The notes: generated by a model from the sequence alone, not told the origin. A DNA stretch of 39,158 bases from Lysobacteraceae bacterium (GCA_003241895.1 QBLY01000024.1:1-39158), one strand, 5' to 3'; counted from the stretch's first letter, positions 8,851-18,536 are shown. Program-made: numbers and translations.

Positions 8851-10731
8851 ATGTGTGGCATTGCAGGACATATTAGTTTTCAGCGGCCACCTGAAGCCGC
8901 AACGGTTGCGGAGATGGTGCGGCGGATTCGCCATCGGGGGCCGGACGATCGTGGACTTTGGCCGTCACCCAAGGGCGAATGCGTTCTCGGCCATGCCCGG
9001 TTGAGCATTATTGATCTCAGTCCGCTGGGTCATCAGCCGATGCTGGACCCCGAAACCGGCAATTGCATCGTCTTCAACGGCGAGATCTACAACTTCCAGG
9101 CCTTGCGCCGGGAGTGCGAAGCGGCCGGTGACCGATTCCGTTCCCAATCCGATACCGAGGTTATCCTCGCCCTTTACCGGCGCCACGGGGTGCATTGCCT
9201 GCAAAAGTTGCGCGGCATGTTCGCATTTGCCTTATGGGACGAGTCACGTAAGCGGGTGTTCTTCGCCCGTGACCGGGTGGGCAAGAAACCGCTCAATTAC
9301 GCCCTGGTTGATGGCGGAATTGTTTTTTGCTCAGAAATCGACCCGCTTGCCCGGCATCCGGACGTCTCGCGCGACATGGACATTGAAGCGCTGGAACTGT
9401 ACCTGCAGTGCCAGTACATCCCGGCCCCATGGACCATCTATCAACAAATCCGCAAGCTGCCCCCCGCCCACTATGGGTTGCTGGATCGTGATGGCTTCAG
9501 AATCGAGCAGTACTGGAATGTGGATTACACCAACAAGGTGCGTATTTCCGAGCAGGACGCTCTCGATGGCCTGGAAGAGAAACTGACCGAGGCGGTGCGG
9601 CTGCGCATGATTACCGATGTGCCGCTTGGCGCGCTGCTCAGCGGCGGGGTGGACAGCAGCATCGTCGTCGCGCTGATGGCCAAGCTGAGCGGCCAGCCGG
9701 TGCGTACCTTCAGCATCGGCTTTCGGGAGGAGGCATTCAACGAGTTGCCCTTCGCACAACAAGCCGCCGATATCTGCGGTACCGCTCATCATCCGGAAAT
9801 TGTTGAGGACGATGTGGCGCATTTGTTGCCGCGGATGGCGCAGCATTATGGCGAGCCCTTTGGTGATTCCTCGGCCGTCCCCTCCTTCTTTGTCTGCCAG
9901 GCAGCGCGCCGCCATGTGACGGTCGCGATGAACGGCGATGGAGGGGATGAGCTACTCGGTGGTTACTCGCGCTATTTGCTGTCGCCAGCGAAAATGCGCA
10001 TGGCGGCAGCTATACCGGATGTCTTTTCGGCGTCGCAACTCACCGCGCTGGCCACCCGCCTTGCCGCTGTAACCAGCATTCCGGCGCGGGTCATCCGCAA
10101 GCTGGTAACCGAGTTTGGATGGCCCGAACTACGCTCCGTCAATATGTACAGCGGGTTCTGGGATGACCGCATCCGTTCGCGTTTGCTGCGGATGAAGGGC
10201 GGGGCAGACTTGTTGCCGCGATGGCGCACCACATGGCTGAAAGGTGCCATGGCGCATGCCGATAGTCCGGTCGACCGCATGCTCTGGTATGACAACCGCA
10301 CCTATTTGCCGGGGGACTTACTGGTCAAGATGGACATCGCTTCCATGCACTGTGGCCTGGAAACTCGTTCCCCGCTTCTTGACCATGAGGTTATTGAGTA
10401 CTGCGCGGCGCTTCCGGTGCGCTATAAAGTGAACAATGGCGCCGGCAAGTATTTGCTCAAGAAGCTAACCGAGCGTTATTTCCCTCGTGAGTTCGTTCAT
10501 CGCCGAAAGATGGGCTTTGGCATTCCGGTCGCCGGATGGCTGCGCGGGCCGCTGCGTCCCCTGCTGGAGGACACCCTGCGCAGTGCTCAGGCGATGGAGC
10601 CGCTGGACCGATCCGTGATTGACCACACGTTGGACGAGTTCCTGAATCACGGTGTTGATCACAGTTCTCGGCTTTGGGCGCTCTTGATGTATGGCGCCTG
10701 GCGTCGTCATACCATGGCAGTGCAGGCATGA
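8851..10731 (+). CDS. asnB: Asparagine synthase-type glutamine-dependent amidotransferase (first copy)
   Basis: This 626-residue protein has the class II glutaminase domain with the N-terminal nucleophile Cys2 (MCGIAGH), the RHRGPDDRG motif, FNGEIYNF and the SDTEV segment. The ATP-pyrophosphatase (synthetase) domain follows, with the PP-loop SGGVDS at residues 264-269 and the NGDGGDELLGGY motif. Glutamine ammonia would be transferred to an ATP-activated carboxylate. In polysaccharide loci such proteins may amidate a sugar uronic acid rather than aspartate; P. aeruginosa WbpS, placed in GalNAcA amidation, is the precedent I have in mind. A uronate-forming TviB enzyme is in the same locus. The stop overlaps the next ATG (ATGA). 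A second, different copy sits at 16734-18536. Confidence 0.88.
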   Translation: MCGIAGHISFQRPPEAATVAEMVRRIRHRGPDDRGLWPSPKGECVLGHARLSIIDLSPLGHQPMLDPETGNCIVFNGEIYNFQALRRECEAAGDRFRSQSDTEVILALYRRHGVHCLQKLRGMFAFALWDESRKRVFFARDRVGKKPLNYALVDGGIVFCSEIDPLARHPDVSRDMDIEALELYLQCQYIPAPWTIYQQIRKLPPAHYGLLDRDGFRIEQYWNVDYTNKVRISEQDALDGLEEKLTEAVRLRMITDVPLGALLSGGVDSSIVVALMAKLSGQPVRTFSIGFREEAFNELPFAQQAADICGTAHHPEIVEDDVAHLLPRMAQHYGEPFGDSSAVPSFFVCQAARRHVTVAMNGDGGDELLGGYSRYLLSPAKMRMAAAIPDVFSASQLTALATRLAAVTSIPARVIRKLVTEFGWPELRSVNMYSGFWDDRIRSRLLRMKGGADLLPRWRTTWLKGAMAHADSPVDRMLWYDNRTYLPGDLLVKMDIASMHCGLETRSPLLDHEVIEYCAALPVRYKVNNGAGKYLLKKLTERYFPREFVHRRKMGFGIPVAGWLRGPLRPLLEDTLRSAQAMEPLDRSVIDHTLDEFLNHGVDHSSRLWALLMYGAWRRHTMAVQA

Positions 10732-11894
10732 CCCGCTCTGTTCTGATGTTCTGCCCTCAGTTTCGGCCCATAGTCGGCGGTGCGGAACGACAGGCGGAGA
10801 AACTCTCCAAGGCGCTGGTGCAGAAGGGAGTGAGGGTAGCGGTGTTGACGCCGCAGTTTGTTGCCGGGACCCCGGCGTATGAAGAAGACGCGGGCGTGGC
10901 GATTCACCGCTTCCCGTTGTTTGATCTGTGCAAACGGTTCCCGCGGGTACGCGGGCTGGGGCCATTGAATCTATTGCTGATCCGCGCCCAGGTGATTCGT
11001 GCGATGAACCGGCATCTGCAAGGCGTGGATGTGGTGCATACGCACATTGCCTCGCCGATGACTGCTTTTGCAATGCAGGCGGCCAAGCGACGGCAGGTGC
11101 CAACGCTGTGCAAGGTGGCCATGGCAGGAGTCAAATCAGATCTTAGCGAACTAACTGCGATCGGCTCGGGAGGTCGCTGGCTAGGTAGTGTCATGATCAA
11201 GCGCCTAGACCGCTGGGTTGCCACCACGCAGGCGGTCGCCGACACTCTTCTTGAATGGCATGTGCCGCCTGAACGAATCACTTGCATACCCAATGGCGTA
11301 GATTTGCCCGTACTGAACCGTCATTCCCCAAAGTCAGGCGCTGCAAGACGGTTTCTGTACTTGGGGCGATTGTCCGTGACTGCTCAGCGCGATGTGGGCG
11401 CTTTGATACGCGCCTTCGACCGACTGGCGGCCCAGTCGCCCGAAGTCGAGCTGGCCCTGGTGGGGGACGGCGATCTTTACCAGGGAACGGCCGACCTCGT
11501 TTCCAAATGCCGCCATCGCGACCGCATCCAGTTGCCCGGCCTGCAAGACCCGGAACGTTGGTTGCGCTGGGCGGATTGCTTTGTGTTGCCGTCGCGGCGT
11601 GAGGGGCTTTCCAACGCGCTGCTTGAGGCGATGGCACAAGGATTGCCCTGCATTGCCAACGACATTCCGCCCAACCGCGAAGTCCTAGCCGATGGTGCAG
11701 CGGGTGTGTTGGTACCGGTAGGTGATGAAGCGCAACTGTTTGAGGCAATTCGGCGTATGGCTAACGATGCAGCTCATGTCCATGCTATGCGGATTGCTGC
11801 CTTTGGCCGCGTCCGCGCACAATACGGAATCGAGTTCGTTGCAAGTCGCTACGTAGCGTTATATGAAGAGATCATCAGGAATACAGCCCAGTGA
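10728..11894 (+). CDS. Glycosyltransferase family 4
   Basis: This 388-residue GT-B enzyme has an N-terminal acceptor domain beginning VLMFCPQFRPIVGGAERQ and a C-terminal nucleotide-sugar domain with CIPNGVDL, LYLGRLS and the retaining-enzyme EX7E motif within PSRREGLSNALLEAM. Family GT4 enzymes transfer a sugar from a nucleotide donor with retention, on the cytoplasmic face. The ATG at 10728 was chosen because it overlaps the asparagine-synthase stop; a longer in-frame reading from 10674 would eat into that gene. Its opening is very like both halves of the fused GT at 14300-16729, so the three domains may share a recent origin. Donor and acceptor are unknown. Confidence 0.9.
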   Translation: MTRSVLMFCPQFRPIVGGAERQAEKLSKALVQKGVRVAVLTPQFVAGTPAYEEDAGVAIHRFPLFDLCKRFPRVRGLGPLNLLLIRAQVIRAMNRHLQGVDVVHTHIASPMTAFAMQAAKRRQVPTLCKVAMAGVKSDLSELTAIGSGGRWLGSVMIKRLDRWVATTQAVADTLLEWHVPPERITCIPNGVDLPVLNRHSPKSGAARRFLYLGRLSVTAQRDVGALIRAFDRLAAQSPEVELALVGDGDLYQGTADLVSKCRHRDRIQLPGLQDPERWLRWADCFVLPSRREGLSNALLEAMAQGLPCIANDIPPNREVLADGAAGVLVPVGDEAQLFEAIRRMANDAAHVHAMRIAAFGRVRAQYGIEFVASRYVALYEEIIRNTAQ

Positions 11895-11906
11895 TAGACA
11901 CGGATC

Positions 11907-12062
11907 ATGCTGTGGTGCGCGACCAAAGGAAGCGATTTGCATTTTAGTCGGATGCTGTCGGGAGGGAGTGGTGCATTGGAAGGGTTCCCGCCAGAAATAG
12001 GCTGGCTGAATCCCATCTTTCATGCCCGGCGCGTCTCGTCAAGGAAACTTCAATCAATATGA
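11907..12062 (+). CDS. Possible small ORF filling the gap between GT and methyltransferase genes
   Basis: A 51-codon frame runs from ATG 11907 to a TGA at 12060-12062 that overlaps the start codon of the next gene (ATATGA). The peptide is not recognised: it is Gly/Ser-rich in the first half and basic at the end. There is no convincing ribosome binding site. The overlapping stop and the fact that it spans most of the 164-base gap make it slightly better than chance. It could equally be the tail of a lost gene. Confidence 0.2.
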   Translation: MLWCATKGSDLHFSRMLSGGSGALEGFPPEIGWLNPIFHARRVSSRKLQSI

Positions 12063-12985
12063 ACACGAAGAGACCCATACGCTTCTTGTGGCGCTTCTCC
12101 CGGAACCTGCTTTGCCTGACCCCCATAGGCCGGCGCTTGCTGTTCCCAACCGATGCGCTTGCCGCGCGCTTTGGGCGCGGTGATGCCGATTATGCCTGGA
12201 GCGTGTTTTCCCATCACCGTGCGGAGTTGGATGCGGCGGGGTTTAAAGCGGCTGATCGCATCCTGGAAATCGGTCCGGGAAGAAATCTCGGCACGGCGTT
12301 GCTCTGGTGGGCGCTACTCAGTTCCGGTAACGAGAACAATCTTATAGAAATCGTTTGTTGGGATGTATTCAAGAATGTGAAACCTGAAACGGATGGCTTT
12401 TGGGTGGAACTTGCACAGGCCTTGCTCGCAAAACCGATCGAGACATTCACAGGGGCGGATATGTCCCGTATACAGCAGCGATTGCGTGACGTGGCTGAGG
12501 GCCGTGCGTTTCCTAACATTTCCTATCGTGTCGAGCCGCTGGTGGAGCTTGAGGCTTCCATGGCCCCCGCGGGGCATGCCTTTGACCTCATATATAGCCA
12601 GGCAGCCATTGAGCACATTTGGCATATCGATGCATTCTGGAATGCCATGGGGCGGCTTACTACCTCAAACGGCTGGCATAGCCACCGCATTGATCTGGCC
12701 GATCACGGCCGGCGCGAGTCCAACTACATTGAAATGCTGGAATGGTCCCATTTAGGTTACTGGCTCACGATGCGCTTCATCCCAGGAGCGATCAACCGCT
12801 GGCGTGCGTGCCATCATCTGGAGAAAATGGCGGCGTTAGGGATGAGAATTCGGGCACAGAAACGCAGCCTGCGTGATCAGCTACCTATCCAGCTCTCTCA
12901 ACTGACGGCTGGGTTTAGGGAGTTAGGTGAAGCTGAACTGCGCACCACCGCTTTGGATGTCGTGGCCATCAGGGACTTGCGATAG
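12059..12985 (+). CDS. Putative SAM-dependent methyltransferase
   Basis: The 308-residue protein carries a methyltransferase motif I variant, RILEIGPGRNLGTALL (about residues 66-80), and a downstream motif FDLIYSQAAIEHIWHIDAFW (about 178-197) that fits the motif IV/post-IV region of class I methyltransferases. The C-terminal part is helical and basic with no further motif I can name. A ribosome binding site AAGGAA lies 8 bases before the ATG at 12059. Three bases separate its stop from the next gene, so it is in the same operon. The acceptor is unknown; a methyl cap or O-methyl group on the repeat unit is plausible from context. Confidence 0.7.
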   Translation: MNTKRPIRFLWRFSRNLLCLTPIGRRLLFPTDALAARFGRGDADYAWSVFSHHRAELDAAGFKAADRILEIGPGRNLGTALLWWALLSSGNENNLIEIVCWDVFKNVKPETDGFWVELAQALLAKPIETFTGADMSRIQQRLRDVAEGRAFPNISYRVEPLVELEASMAPAGHAFDLIYSQAAIEHIWHIDAFWNAMGRLTTSNGWHSHRIDLADHGRRESNYIEMLEWSHLGYWLTMRFIPGAINRWRACHHLEKMAALGMRIRAQKRSLRDQLPIQLSQLTAGFRELGEAELRTTALDVVAIRDLR

Positions 12986-12988
12986 CAA

Positions 12989-14296
12989 ATGTCCGCCTTT
13001 CTAATCATGGTGTCGTTGTACATTCCGTTGACGTTGTGTTTCGCGGTGCTTGTGGCCGACGGACGTGATCGCCGTTATCTATTTCGCATTATCCTGGTGG
13101 CATGGGCCACTCTTGCGCCCCTGACCGCCTTGGTCAATATGTGGCTGCCATTTTCAGGTTCCGGGGATGACGAAAACTATTTCTATCTTGCCAACACGAC
13201 AATCAATTCGGTAGAGGAAGCTTTTGACCTTACCCGCTTCACTGGCCTTATGGAGCAGCCGGGCTACCCCTTTCTTCTTTCGATAATTAGCATCTTTAGC
13301 GGGCCTGACTTGTTGGCCTACAAGCTGTTTAATTTGTGTCTTCTGATATTGCTGGCGCTAGCGTGGTATCGCATTGCGGCATTGGCAGAGTCGCGCGAGT
13401 TTGGGCGTGTAGTGCTGATCAGTATTTTATGCCTGACGCCCCTTTGGTATTACTGCTTCTTCTTACTGAAGGACTTGACGATTACTCTGCTGCAAAGCCT
13501 TTTCCTCTTAGGGTTGGTGCAGCAATGGCGCCGCAACACAGTATTGCCTTGGTTTCTAATTTGCGCAGCGACACTGGCACTATTGCTCTTCCGATCACCT
13601 CTGGTAATGCAAAACATGGCGCTTCTGGTTGCGGTTCCGACACTCAAACTGTTCGGTCGCGAAGGGCGGGGTGGGCGTATGCTATCTTTGATTATTGGTG
13701 TGGTCTTGGCAGTAGGATTGCTCGTTGTTGCTAGTAATCCTGAGATTATGAGGGAACTCGGGGTTTACACCGAGCATCGCGTGGTGGGTTCCAAGGAAAT
13801 GGTTGAGACCATGGCGGTGACTCGCGAAACCTCGCTAATCAATCGAACACTATTTCCACTGCTCTATCTTTTCAGCGAGACGGCGGGTCTCAATCCACAG
13901 AGTTGGGAACAGTTAGATTCGGCTTGGTTGCGTGGTGCTTTGGCTTTACCCTGGATTTTTTTTGTGGTGCCGTTTTTCGTGCTGGGTGTGTTCTGGTTGT
14001 TGAAACCTCCACCGGGCGTATCTCGCGTCAAAGGATTGGTGGCCCGACTGCGTGGTTCGCGCGTTGTGACGACGCCATGGGGTGTGTTACTGCTCTTTGT
14101 GGTGTCCATGGCGGCGATTTCATGGCAAGTGGGAGATACCACCAGATGGCGAATCCCTGACATGCCGGTGATGGCGACCATCGCTATGGCGGGGTGGATT
14201 TTCGCGGTTCGTCGCGATCGCAGACAGGTTTTGGTATTCTGGATTGCGGGTGCAGGATCACTGTTCGCGGCGTTCTATCTCTGGAAGGCGATCTGA
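12989..14296 (+). CDS. Polytopic membrane protein, candidate Wzy-type polymerase or GT-C enzyme
   Basis: This 435-residue protein has about 10-11 hydrophobic segments. The first periplasmic loop contains GSGDDENYFYLA and, about 35 residues on, EQPGYPFLL, a layout resembling the acidic loop of GT-C glycosyltransferases and of EpsG-like polymerases. A later cytoplasmic segment has FFLLKDLTITLLQ, similar to the FLLRD pattern of EpsG/Wzy proteins. A long soluble loop around residues 250-300 is rich in charged residues. No Wzy_C motif is present. Wzy proteins are poorly conserved, so position in a cassette with Wzx and GTs is the main support. It could instead be a membrane-bound transferase using polyprenyl-phosphate sugar. 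Confidence 0.65.
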   Translation: MSAFLIMVSLYIPLTLCFAVLVADGRDRRYLFRIILVAWATLAPLTALVNMWLPFSGSGDDENYFYLANTTINSVEEAFDLTRFTGLMEQPGYPFLLSIISIFSGPDLLAYKLFNLCLLILLALAWYRIAALAESREFGRVVLISILCLTPLWYYCFFLLKDLTITLLQSLFLLGLVQQWRRNTVLPWFLICAATLALLLFRSPLVMQNMALLVAVPTLKLFGREGRGGRMLSLIIGVVLAVGLLVVASNPEIMRELGVYTEHRVVGSKEMVETMAVTRETSLINRTLFPLLYLFSETAGLNPQSWEQLDSAWLRGALALPWIFFVVPFFVLGVFWLLKPPPGVSRVKGLVARLRGSRVVTTPWGVLLLFVVSMAAISWQVGDTTRWRIPDMPVMATIAMAGWIFAVRRDRRQVLVFWIAGAGSLFAAFYLWKAI

Positions 14297-14299
14297 TCG

Positions 14300-16729
14300 A
14301 TGCAGGCAGGCGTTGAGACGGTTTTATCATGTCCATTACGCATCCTGATGCTCTCGCCCCAGTACCGCCCAATCGTGGGCGGCTATGAGCGGGCGGCGGA
14401 ACGTTTGTCGGCGGCGCTGGCTGCGCGTGGGCACTGCGTCACGGTGATCGCGGAACGACGTGATAAGGCGTGGCCCGCAGCTGAGTTCCTTGAAGGTGTT
14501 AGCGTGCGGCGTCTGTGGTGCGCCTATCTGCCGCGGCTGCATATGCCCACCGCACTGATTAGTCTGACGCTGTTCTTGCTGACCCAAGGCCGCCGCTTCG
14601 ATGTCTGGCACGTGCATCAATACGGTCTCCATGCATCTCTAGCAGTCGCACTTGGGAGGTTATTGCATCGGCCGGTCGTTCTGAAACTAACCAGTAGTGG
14701 TGGTCAGGGGGTGGCCCGAGCTACTGCTGCGGGTCGGTTTCCTTCCCTCTCCGCGGCCCTTCTCCGGCGCGTCACGGCCGTCGTCGCTTTGTCACGGGAA
14801 ACTACTGGTGAAGCGCTAGCCTTTGGTATCCCGCCTGAGCGTATCCACCATTTGGCTAACGGCGTTGATACGGCAAAGTTTCGTCCGCAGAGTGAGCGGG
14901 AGCGCTACGAGCTTAAACAGAAGCTGGGCATCGGACTGCACCGTGCAGTTATTTATGTCGGCCGGTTGTCGCACGAGAAAAACCCGGATGGTCTGTTACA
15001 TGCTTGGAGTAAGGCGCGGCCTTTGCTTACGGCGGATTGGAAGCTTGTGTTTGTCGGTGACGGCCCGATGCGCGGTGAGCTAGAGTCAACTGTTCGGGCA
15101 AATGGATTCGAAGCCGATGTTCTGTTCGCAGGACAGCAGAGTAGAGTCGAGCAGTGGATGGGTGCGGCAGATATTTACGTATCTTCCTCGCACCGTGAAG
15201 GCCTGTCCAACACTCTCTTGGAAGCCATGGCGAGCGGTCTTCCGGTGGTCGCCACACGGGTGTCGGGGGTGACTGAGTTAGTGAAGGAAACGGATGCAGG
15301 CTTGGTTGCGGAGGTCGGAAACATGGATCAATTGTCGCGGGCCCTGGTGATGTTGGCGGGCGATGGTCTGCTTGGAGCCAAGATGGGTGCAGTGGGGCGG
15401 CAGGTGATCAGTAAAAGCTATTCAATCGAGTCAGTTGCGGCCAGGCACGAAGCGCTATATTTGAGTTTGATAAATGCCTCGTCAGCATTGCGCCAAAGCA
15501 ACAGTAGTAGGCCGACGGAACAACTGAAAACGGCGGCTCATCTCCCACATCCTTTTAGTGTTCTTATGTTTGTTCCCCAGTACCCCTATCCGGTGGTGGG
15601 CGGGTTGGAGAAGCAATCACATGAGCTGGCGAGGGCGCTTGCTGCTGAGGGCTTCCCGGTTCAAGTGGTCTCGGGAAGGACTGCGCGGGGTCAGCCGTGC
15701 AGCGATGTCGTGGAAGGCGTGTCGGTAACTCGAATCTCTTGGCCGCGCCGGAAACTTTGCCGCTTCTTCCGAGCACCGATTGATGTGGCTCGCGCGCTCT
15801 GGCGGCGGCGACGCAGCTATGACGTCATTCACCTGCATCAGCACAGCTGGGTTGGCCTCTATGTGATTTTGCTGGCAAAGCTGCTCGGTAAACCAATCCT
15901 GACGAAATTACCTAATGTCGGTGACCTGGGTTTGCCAGGGCTGCGGAAGCAGGCATTCGGCTGGCTTCGCCATGCGATCCTGCTCCAATCCGATGGCATT
16001 GTCGCGATGTCTGCTCAGTCCCTGGCTGAACTGGACTATGTGCGGTACTCCCGCGAGCGCGTGCTGCTTACCCCAAACGGAATCGCGTTGCGCGAAATGT
16101 CAGTTCGCATGGCAACAGAAGACTTGAGTGTGGATGCCTGCCAGGTTGTTTTTCTTGGGAGATTGAGTGAGGAAAAGCAACTGGATGTGCTGTTGGACGC
16201 GTGGGCCGTGGTTTGTAACGACGGCACCCATGAGGCATCACTAGCGATCTGGGGAGAAGGTCCAATGGAACACGCATTGAAGCAGCAATGTGTAGATCTG
16301 GGTATTGACACGCGGGTTAAATTTGCGGGTCATGTCGGCAGTGCCGCGTCGCGGCTAGCCGAAATGGATATTCTAGTTTTGCCGTCGCGCGCTGAAGGGA
16401 ACTCCAACGCTATACTTGAGGCGATGGCGGCTGGCCTGCCAATCGTGAGTACTCCGGTAGGTGGAACGCCGATGCTGGTGGGCGATTTGGGCATACATTT
16501 TCTTTTCCGGCCCGGTGACGTTCATACTTTGAGCGTTGTCTTGCTTCGATTGATTAAGGATCGCAGTCTCCGGTTAAGAACCGGTATGGCAATGAGAAGG
16601 CGCGCCGAACAGCACTTTGACATTCAAGATGTTGCGAGGACCTATGCGACGGCTTACGGGCTGCTTGCGGCGGGAAAGCGCGACCTTATTGGAAAAGCAA
16701 GCAATCCCGTCGTGCTTGAGGGTTCATAG
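14300..16729 (+). CDS. Fusion of two complete family 4 glycosyltransferases
   Basis: The 809-residue product holds two full GT4 units in tandem. Unit one (about residues 11-395) begins LRILMLSPQYRPIVGGYER and contains HLANGVDT, YVGRLSHEKNP and EX7E in HREGLSNTLLEAMASGLP. Unit two (about 412-795) begins FSVLMFVPQYPYPVVGGLEK and contains LTPNGIAL, FLGRLSEEKQLD and EX7E in RAEGNSNAILEAMAAGLP. A short Ser/Arg/Pro linker (about 395-411) joins them. Both units keep the motifs needed for activity, so the protein may add two sugars in succession. There is no stop, frameshift or internal ribosome site at the junction near 15530. The gene starts 3 bases after the previous stop. A later in-frame ATG at 14329 is possible. 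Confidence 0.9.
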   Translation: MQAGVETVLSCPLRILMLSPQYRPIVGGYERAAERLSAALAARGHCVTVIAERRDKAWPAAEFLEGVSVRRLWCAYLPRLHMPTALISLTLFLLTQGRRFDVWHVHQYGLHASLAVALGRLLHRPVVLKLTSSGGQGVARATAAGRFPSLSAALLRRVTAVVALSRETTGEALAFGIPPERIHHLANGVDTAKFRPQSERERYELKQKLGIGLHRAVIYVGRLSHEKNPDGLLHAWSKARPLLTADWKLVFVGDGPMRGELESTVRANGFEADVLFAGQQSRVEQWMGAADIYVSSSHREGLSNTLLEAMASGLPVVATRVSGVTELVKETDAGLVAEVGNMDQLSRALVMLAGDGLLGAKMGAVGRQVISKSYSIESVAARHEALYLSLINASSALRQSNSSRPTEQLKTAAHLPHPFSVLMFVPQYPYPVVGGLEKQSHELARALAAEGFPVQVVSGRTARGQPCSDVVEGVSVTRISWPRRKLCRFFRAPIDVARALWRRRRSYDVIHLHQHSWVGLYVILLAKLLGKPILTKLPNVGDLGLPGLRKQAFGWLRHAILLQSDGIVAMSAQSLAELDYVRYSRERVLLTPNGIALREMSVRMATEDLSVDACQVVFLGRLSEEKQLDVLLDAWAVVCNDGTHEASLAIWGEGPMEHALKQQCVDLGIDTRVKFAGHVGSAASRLAEMDILVLPSRAEGNSNAILEAMAAGLPIVSTPVGGTPMLVGDLGIHFLFRPGDVHTLSVVLLRLIKDRSLRLRTGMAMRRRAEQHFDIQDVARTYATAYGLLAAGKRDLIGKASNPVVLEGS

Positions 16730-16733
16730 CCAA

Positions 16734-18536
16734 ATGTGCGGATTTATCGTGTCGCTTATGAGCAGGCCCGGTGATGCTTCGCTTGAGCGCGTTGGAATTG
16801 AGGCTGGCTGTGGGCGCATGATGCCGCGCGGACCTGATGCGCAAGGCATCTGGCAGGGGAAAGGCGTTACCGTCGGTCATCGGCGCCTGGCTATTCTCGA
16901 TCTCGATTCCCGCGCGGCTCAACCCATGCATTCAACGTGTGGCCGCTACGTCATCGCCTACAACGGCGAGATTTACAACTTCCGCGATCTCCGCACCCAG
17001 CGAGAAGCTGCGGGCGACACGTTCCGCACCACCTCTGATACCGAGGTACTGCTGGCGCTGTTCGCGGCGGAAGGAGAAGCAATGTTGCTAAAGCTTCGCG
17101 GCATGTTCGCTTTCGTTATCTGGGACCAAATGGCGCAGCGGGCGTTCGCGGCACGTGATCCCTACGGCATTAAACCGTTGTACTACGCGTACTCTGGGCA
17201 GGGCTTATTGCTCGGCTCGCAGGTGAAGGCGCTGCTCGCTACGGGAGCGGTCTCGCGGGAGCCCGACCTCCAAGGCCAGGCGGGCTTCTGGCTATTGGGG
17301 AGCGTGCCGGAGCCGCGAACGTGGTACCGCGACATCCGTGCCTTGCCGTCCGGACATTGTATGTGGATCGAACAGGGGCGCATTACGTCCTCGCGGCAAT
17401 ATTGGGATATTGGTGACGCTTGGCGCATGTCGGACGTGTCTACACCTCCGGACGACGGGGAAGTGCGGGACCGGGTGCGCGATGCGCTCCGTGACTCGGT
17501 AGCACATCACCTTGTGGCGGATGTGCCCGTTGGTGTTTTCCTATCCGGCGGCATTGATTCCGGCGCACTGGCGGGGCTCATGCTGGACGCGGGTTCACGC
17601 GACCTCGAGGGCATCACCATCGCCTACGATGAGTACTTGGGCAGTTCGCAAGACGAGTCACCAGTTGCCGCGCGGATCGCTGCGTTCTACGGTATTCGTC
17701 ATCACGTGCGACGGGTCAGGAGGGAAGAGTTCCTTGCCGACCTGCCCCGCATCTTTAATGCAATGGACCAGCCCAGCATCGACGGTATCAACACCTGGTA
17801 CGCAAGTAAGGCGGTGGCCGAGCGGGGGATCAAGGTGGTCGTATCCGGTGTTGGTGGCGACGAACTATTCCAAGGATACGACAGTTTTCGTAAGTTACCG
17901 CAGCTGGTTTCGCGCTGGCGGCAGGGATCGCGAATCCCCGGTGTAAGCGCCACAGCGCGCGTCGCATTCGGCCTACAGGCGCGCCTATCAGGCAAGAGCC
18001 GCTGGCGACACGCACCGGACTGGGCGTCTACACTCCCGGGCGCTTGGTGGCTACGCCGCAGCCTTCACGGACCGGAAGACTTGGCCGCATTGATGGGCAA
18101 GGAAGAGGCCGAGTTCGCGTTGATCGGCTTCAATGCCGATGCGTGGACGCGACAGATGAGCGGCCCTTTGCCAATTGATGCGCGACTCGCGCTCGGCCAG
18201 ATTGAGTCGACCACCTATCTACGCAACCAGTTGCTGCGCGACGGCGACTGGGCAAGCATGGATCACAGTGTCGAGCTGCGCACTCCGCTCGTTGACGCGC
18301 GGCTGCTTGCGGACGTGCAGGCACTCATGCCGGCGTTTCATCACTTTCCCGGCAAGAGGCTGCTCGCCGAAGCGCCGCTGCGGCCGTTGCCGCGCGAGGT
18401 CATTGAACGAGAAAAGACCGGTTTTGGTATACCGATCGGTCGTTGGCTGGCGGGCCGCGTTGGAGAGGCTGGCGCCACTTTTGACGGCCGAAGCTGGGCT
18501 AGAGAGGTCGTAGCCGCTATTGACCATGGAGCATGA
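16734..18536 (+). CDS. asnB: Asparagine synthase-type glutamine-dependent amidotransferase (second copy)
   Basis: This 600-residue protein has nucleophile Cys2 (MCGFIVS), PRGPDAQG, AYNGEIYNF, SDTEVLLALF and the PP-loop SGGIDS at residues 271-276, then SGVGGDELFQGY. Both the glutaminase and the synthetase halves look complete. It differs widely from the copy at 8851-10731 (Cys2-GF against Cys2-GI, different spacing and C-terminus), so it is not a recent duplicate. The ATG at 16734 begins with the obligatory MCG; longer readings upstream overlap the GT fusion and can be dismissed. Four bases separate it from that gene. As with the first copy, amidation of a sugar acid is a reasonable but unproven role. 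Confidence 0.88.
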   Translation: MCGFIVSLMSRPGDASLERVGIEAGCGRMMPRGPDAQGIWQGKGVTVGHRRLAILDLDSRAAQPMHSTCGRYVIAYNGEIYNFRDLRTQREAAGDTFRTTSDTEVLLALFAAEGEAMLLKLRGMFAFVIWDQMAQRAFAARDPYGIKPLYYAYSGQGLLLGSQVKALLATGAVSREPDLQGQAGFWLLGSVPEPRTWYRDIRALPSGHCMWIEQGRITSSRQYWDIGDAWRMSDVSTPPDDGEVRDRVRDALRDSVAHHLVADVPVGVFLSGGIDSGALAGLMLDAGSRDLEGITIAYDEYLGSSQDESPVAARIAAFYGIRHHVRRVRREEFLADLPRIFNAMDQPSIDGINTWYASKAVAERGIKVVVSGVGGDELFQGYDSFRKLPQLVSRWRQGSRIPGVSATARVAFGLQARLSGKSRWRHAPDWASTLPGAWWLRRSLHGPEDLAALMGKEEAEFALIGFNADAWTRQMSGPLPIDARLALGQIESTTYLRNQLLRDGDWASMDHSVELRTPLVDARLLADVQALMPAFHHFPGKRLLAEAPLRPLPREVIEREKTGFGIPIGRWLAGRVGEAGATFDGRSWAREVVAAIDHGA

